A program made the translations under genes and the position numbers. From Limisphaerales bacterium (GTDB taxonomy: Bacteria; Verrucomicrobiota; Verrucomicrobiia; Limisphaerales; SXTU01): a stretch of DNA of 64,000 nucleotides. The notes under the pieces are model-generated. The model saw nothing but the letters and a program-made list of their open reading frames with translations. It made no database searches and had not been told where the DNA came from. Below, in pieces: positions 60,430 to 64,000 of the stretch (position 1 is its first letter; each line of letters starts with the position of its first letter). The stretch spans positions 1 to 64,000 of the forward strand of contig WRPG01000014.1 of the NCBI GenBank assembly GCA_009773355.1. Reading direction: 5' to 3'.

Positions 60430-61175
60430 TACCACATCCCGAACAGCTCATTCCATGTCAGCGAGAGCTGGTAGGTTCCCATCGCCTCAATCTTCCGCCA
60501 GGCCGCCGAGCCGTCGAGATGGGCGACGTTCCCACCCTTGCCGCCGAGCGTCTTCGAGTCCGCGCCGCCCGCCGCCGTGTTCGCGCCGTCCTCGCCGAGG
60601 CGCACCGCGCCGTTGGCTCCGTGCGGCGCGACGGACTGCCCGCCCGTCGGCGACCACACGTTGAGGTCGGTGAAGAGCGGCAGTTGCGGGCCTTCGTCGG
60701 ACTTGAGCGGCGAGAGCCAGCCACGCACGGCCAGCATGTTGTTTGTCGCGCGCAGCAACTCGTGGCCGCCAAGATAATTGAATCCGAACACGATGCCGTG
60801 CCCGTTCGGCTCGGTGAACCCGCCGACCTTGAACGGCTTCGGCAGACCGGGGCAGCCGATGACGCGGTCGCTCCCGGCGTAGCGGATGAACTGCGCGAGC
60901 GTGTTCGTGGACACGACCGGCGGATACTCGAAGTCCGTGTCCGTGGTGCCGTGCGGGAGCTTCTCCTCGAAGTCGCCCGCGTAGAGCAGCGCGCCGAGCG
61001 TGGCCTGGCGGAGGTTGCTGAGACAGGCCGTCCGCTTCGCGCGCTCCTTCGAGCCGACGAGCGCGGGCAGCAGCAGCCCGGCGAGCACGCCGATGATGGC
61101 GATGACCACGAGCAGCTCGATCAGCGTGAACGCGCGGCGGGGGGCGGAGCGGACAACTGGCGGTGGCGCGGTCAT
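60429..61175 (-). CDS. prepilin-like protein (type II secretion/pilin N-terminal motif)
   Basis: 248 residues. The N-terminus [27 protein letters not shown] is a type IV prepilin cleavage/methylation signal with the Glu at +5. The C-terminal part carries a DUF1559-like pattern ending in a [15 protein letters not shown] segment. Such proteins are present in many copies in this phylum and probably form pseudopilin fibres or surface proteins after prepilin peptidase cleavage. Start at 61175 gives a 15-residue leader, which is longer than usual. Confidence 0.85.
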   Translation of the reverse strand: MTAPPPVVRSAPRRAFTLIELLVVIAIIGVLAGLLLPALVGSKERAKRTACLSNLRQATLGALLYAGDFEEKLPHGTTDTDFEYPPVVSTNTLAQFIRYAGSDRVIGCPGLPKPFKVGGFTEPNGHGIVFGFNYLGGHELLRATNNMLAVRGWLSPLKSDEGPQLPLFTDLNVWSPTGGQSVAPHGANGAVRLGEDGANTAAGGADSKTLGGKGGNVAHLDGSAAWRKIEAMGTYQLSLTWNELFGMW

Positions 61176-61278
61176 CAGAAGTTGACGGCAGATTACCCCC
61201 CTGCGCGCGGGTTGCAACGCGCGCCGGTCCCCGGACTTTTCCTCGCCTAGATTCGCCGCCTGCCGTATCCAGACCGCC

Positions 61279-62514
61279 ATGCACCTGACCGCCCGGACCT
61301 GCCTCTGCCTGCTGGGAAGCGCACTGGTCCTCCCCGCCGCCGACTGGCCGCAGTTCCTCGGCCCCACGCGCAACGCCGCTTACGCCGGCACCGACCTCGC
61401 GGACGCCTGGCCGAAGGAAGGCCCGCCGGTCGCGTGGCAAAAGAAGCTCGGCTCCGGCTGGGCCGGGCCGGTCGCTGCGGATGGGAAAGTTGTCGTGTTC
61501 CACCGCGTCGCGAACGAGGAATTCGTCGAGTGCCTTGAAGCCAGGACCGGCAGGGAGTTGTGGAAGCAGCCCTTCGCCACCAGCTACACGGACAACTTCG
61601 GCTTCGACAACGGCCCGCGCGCCACGCCGTGCATCGCGGGCGGGCGCGTCTTCGTCTTCGGCGCGAACGGCAACCTGCACGCGCTCGACCTCGCCACCGG
61701 CAAGCCGCTCTGGAGCGCGGACGCGCAGGCGGGTTTCGGCGCGGACAAGGGCTTTTTCGGCTTCGCCTGCTCGCCGCTGGTCGAGGGCAAGGCGCTGCTC
61801 GTCAACCTCGGCGGGAAGAACCGCGCGGGCATCGTCGCCTTCGACACCGCGACCGGCAAGGTGCTCTGGCAGGCGCACGATGAGGAGGCCAGTTACTCCT
61901 CCCCCATCGCCGCGACCATCGGCGGCCAGCGGCACGCGTTCTTCTTCGCACGGCACAAGCTCGTCTCCCTCGACCCCGCGAATGGCAACGTGCGCTTCGC
62001 CTTCCCGTGGGGGCCGAAGATGCAGGCCTCCGTCAGCGCCGCCGTGCCCGTCGTGAGCGGGGACACGGTGTTCATCTCCGCCGGCTACGGCGCAGGCGCG
62101 GCGTTGCTGCGCGTGAAGGCCGGCGGCGTGGAGAAACTCTGGTCCGGCGAAGAGCAGCTCACCGCGCAATACGTCACGCCCGTCCTGCGTGACGGCTTCC
62201 TCTACGGCTTCGAGGGCCGCGTGGACACCGGCCCGCGCCCCGAGCTGCGCTGCGTGGAACTGGCCACGGGCAAGATCCGCTGGAGCACGGGCCGCGTCGC
62301 GCACGGCGGAGTCATCCTGGCCGGCAACGACCTCCTCATCGCCGCCGACAGCGGCGAACTCGTCCGCGTGGCCGCCGATCCGAACGCCTTCGTCGAGAAA
62401 GCCCGCGCCCAAATCCTCGGCCGCGAAGGCCGCGCCCAGCCCGCGCTCGCCGACGGCCTCCTCCTCGCCCGCGACAAGGGCAGGCTCGTGGCCGTGGACC
62501 TGCGCAAGCGGTAG
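61279..62514 (+). CDS. exported PQQ-type beta-propeller repeat protein
   Basis: 411 residues with a signal peptide ([23 protein letters not shown]). The rest is a seven- or eight-bladed propeller built from repeats such as [36 protein letters not shown] and [12 protein letters not shown], each with the A-x-D-x-x-TG-x-x-x-W core. The [11 protein letters not shown] opening is common in verrucomicrobial and planctomycete proteins of unknown function. No haem or catalytic residues were recognised; it is likely a binding or dehydrogenase-like protein outside the cytoplasm. Confidence 0.87.
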   Translation: MHLTARTCLCLLGSALVLPAADWPQFLGPTRNAAYAGTDLADAWPKEGPPVAWQKKLGSGWAGPVAADGKVVVFHRVANEEFVECLEARTGRELWKQPFATSYTDNFGFDNGPRATPCIAGGRVFVFGANGNLHALDLATGKPLWSADAQAGFGADKGFFGFACSPLVEGKALLVNLGGKNRAGIVAFDTATGKVLWQAHDEEASYSSPIAATIGGQRHAFFFARHKLVSLDPANGNVRFAFPWGPKMQASVSAAVPVVSGDTVFISAGYGAGAALLRVKAGGVEKLWSGEEQLTAQYVTPVLRDGFLYGFEGRVDTGPRPELRCVELATGKIRWSTGRVAHGGVILAGNDLLIAADSGELVRVAADPNAFVEKARAQILGREGRAQPALADGLLLARDKGRLVAVDLRKR

Positions 62515-62520
62515 AGCCGC

Positions 62521-64000
62521 TCACTGCGCGGCTTCGAGATAGTCGGCGAGCAGCTCGACGTTGCGGATGAACGCGCTGGTCTCGATGCGGTCGCCGAAGT
62601 CGAAGTCGCGCTTCTTCAAGTCGCCCTTCGTCACCCAGCGGCCTTGCGCGTCCAGCACGGCGATGGCGGACTGGACCCGCGCCTCCATGGACTTCGCGCG
62701 CGACGCCTTCTGCTCGGCGGTCGGCGGCTTGGGCTTCGACCGCGCTTGCATCGCCTCGCGCCCACGCTGCTTCACTTCCTCATAGCGGGTGATGGCTCCC
62801 GGCACGCCGTAGTCGCCGCGCCAACTGTAGCCTTTGCGGCGCTCCTCGCTGATGTCCTCCAGCCGGTAATAAATCTTCCCGTCGCGGTCGCCGAAGATGG
62901 GCTTGTTCGTGTGCAGCTCGTAGTAGCGCGCCCAGAGGCCCGGCGACATCTCGGAGCGCTTGAACCACGCGATGGCGCGCGGCAGCGGCTCCAGATAACG
63001 CGCGTCGCCCAGCTCGACGTGGAGGTCGGTGAGCAGGCGCAGCACGCCGACGCTCTCGCTGGTGCAGGCGGCGGGCGGCTCGAAGGCGCGCGCCCACGCC
63101 GGCTCCATACGGGCGTTGTATTGCTGTGCCCAGGTCGGCTGCGGCTCCGGCAACTGCGCAAGGATGAGAAACTCCGCGCCGCGTTTCACGGCGTCGAGGA
63201 ACTCGCGGCGGCCTGTGCGATGCCAGGCGTCCAGCAGCGTCAGGATGCAGTCGCGCTGGGTGTTGTCGTTGAGCGTGTAGTGGCGGAAGTAATTTTCCTT
63301 TCCGTATTGGCGCGGGTAAGTCGCGGGGATGCTCGCCTTGAGCACGGGGTAATCCGCCGCGTTGCGCGGCTGGCCGTCGTAGCGCTGCGGCCACGCGCCG
63401 TTCGGATACTGCGCCGCCAGCATCTTCTTGAGCGCGTAGTCCAGCGCGATGCGCACGCGGCCATCGCGCGGGTCGGTCGAGGCTTTGGTCACGTCCGCCA
63501 GCGCGAGCAGAAAGCGGATGGCGCTCTGGGAATTGTTGTCGTCGAACGTGGAAATGTTCTTTCGCTTCGCCACCTCGGCGGCGTTGCAGCTCCCGATGTC
63601 CGCGCGGCGATACCAAGCCGCGCGCTTCACGGGGTCGAACTCGATGAGGTAATCCCAGCCGCCGGACTCCAACTGACCCGTCGCCAGCGCGTCGCCCGCG
63701 TCGCGCGCGGCGTCGAGGAACTGGGTGTCTTTCGTGGCCGCATGGGCGCGCAGAAACGCCTCGCCCATGCTCGGCGTGCCGGGCGGTTGAATCCACACCT
63801 GCGTCGCGGTGGCCTTGGTCTCCCCTGCCCTTTCCTTCAAGTCCAGCGAGTAGCGCCACAGGTAGCCGCCCTCGGCGGAGATGGAGCGCATGAAGCGTGT
63901 GGCCCGCGCCAGCGCCTCGTGCGCCTGCTTCGACAGCGGAGGCGGTTCGGCGGCGGAGATGGCAGTGGCGAGGACAGCGAACTGGCCGGAGGCGCAGAGA
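62521..64000 (-). CDS. pectate lyase family 10-like protein (5' end outside window)
   Basis: Partial gene: the reading frame is open to the right edge, and the edge codons look like a signal peptide (ASGQFAVLATAISAAEPPP). The visible 490 residues show the PL10-type alpha/alpha barrel with GGWDYLIEFDP, STFDDNNSQSAIRFL, YPNGAWPQRYDG and the central YFRHYTLNDNTQRDCI. It should cleave polygalacturonate outside the cytoplasm, which matches a polysaccharide-degrading life style. It is convergent with the propeller gene, 6 bases between the stops. Confidence 0.85.
   Translation of the reverse strand, partial: LCASGQFAVLATAISAAEPPPLSKQAHEALARATRFMRSISAEGGYLWRYSLDLKERAGETKATATQVWIQPPGTPSMGEAFLRAHAATKDTQFLDAARDAGDALATGQLESGGWDYLIEFDPVKRAAWYRRADIGSCNAAEVAKRKNISTFDDNNSQSAIRFLLALADVTKASTDPRDGRVRIALDYALKKMLAAQYPNGAWPQRYDGQPRNAADYPVLKASIPATYPRQYGKENYFRHYTLNDNTQRDCILTLLDAWHRTGRREFLDAVKRGAEFLILAQLPEPQPTWAQQYNARMEPAWARAFEPPAACTSESVGVLRLLTDLHVELGDARYLEPLPRAIAWFKRSEMSPGLWARYYELHTNKPIFGDRDGKIYYRLEDISEERRKGYSWRGDYGVPGAITRYEEVKQRGREAMQARSKPKPPTAEQKASRAKSMEARVQSAIAVLDAQGRWVTKGDLKKRDFDFGDRIETSAFIRNVELLADYLEAAQ

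Overview
The window is GC-rich chromosomal DNA that looks like a member of Verrucomicrobiota, most likely the Pedosphaeraceae/Limisphaerales group. The evidence is a tandem of a PSD1-type (DUF1549/DUF1553) cytochrome and a Tat-exported DUF1501 protein, a DUF2723 membrane protein, a prepilin-like protein with a generic C-terminus, and many palindromic intergenic repeats of several families. The phylum assignment is inference from gene content; no rRNA is present.

Left part (1-27.4 kb), mostly central metabolism: Rieske protein, GTP-dependent PEP carboxykinase, threonine dehydratase/serine racemase, FmdB-type zinc ribbon, Sel1-repeat protein, tRNA-Ala(GGC), histone-deacetylase-like hydrolase, a DUF3999/DUF2339 membrane pair, transaldolase, the pyruvate dehydrogenase complex (lpdA, aceF, aceE, with a small unknown gene between aceF and aceE), threonine synthase, a 3-phosphoglycerate-dehydrogenase-like enzyme, ftsY, a PHP phosphoesterase and nusB.

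Centre (27,386-36,527): a complete-looking integrated filamentous phage (inovirus-like prophage) of about 9.1 kb inserted in a tRNA-Arg(ACG) gene. It is bounded by a 46-bp direct repeat of the 3' half of the tRNA. The left arm runs leftward (tyrosine integrase, membrane-anchored DUF2726 protein, ribbon-helix-helix regulator). The right arm runs rightward: excisionase-like HTH protein, small basic and small membrane proteins, a candidate ssDNA-binding protein, HUH replication initiator, pVIII-like major coat protein, rho-independent terminator, large minor-coat/adsorption candidate, second anchored virion candidate, Zot/pI assembly ATPase. The order matches the replication-coat-minor coat-assembly order of Ff-type phages. 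No secretin is encoded, so exit would need a host secretin. The replication gene has an upstream reading frame joined to it by an A-AAA-AAG slippery heptamer and also by an ATGA overlap.

Right part (36.6-64 kb): HU/IHF, galE, an ECF sigma factor with an overlapping membrane protein, a 1508-residue DUF2723/TPR membrane protein, then a secreted carbohydrate/redox cluster (glucose/sorbosone-dehydrogenase-like protein with cytochrome c and CBM domains, DUF1501, Tat-exported DJ-1/PfpI, PSD1 cytochrome). These are followed by an MBL-fold hydrolase, GT2 glycosyltransferase, aldo/keto reductase, DEAD-box helicase, PIG-L deacetylase, a voltage-sensor/adenylate-cyclase fusion, anmK, a pseudopilin-like protein, a PQQ-type beta-propeller protein and a pectate lyase running off the right edge.

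Two features cut across the host DNA. Several families of palindromic repeats (about 60-150 bp) lie between genes, and in at least four places they have become part of protein-coding sequence. None of these repeats was seen inside the prophage, which fits a separate and more recent origin for it. No stretch longer than 300 bases lacks a gene; positions 1-184 show nothing I can assign.
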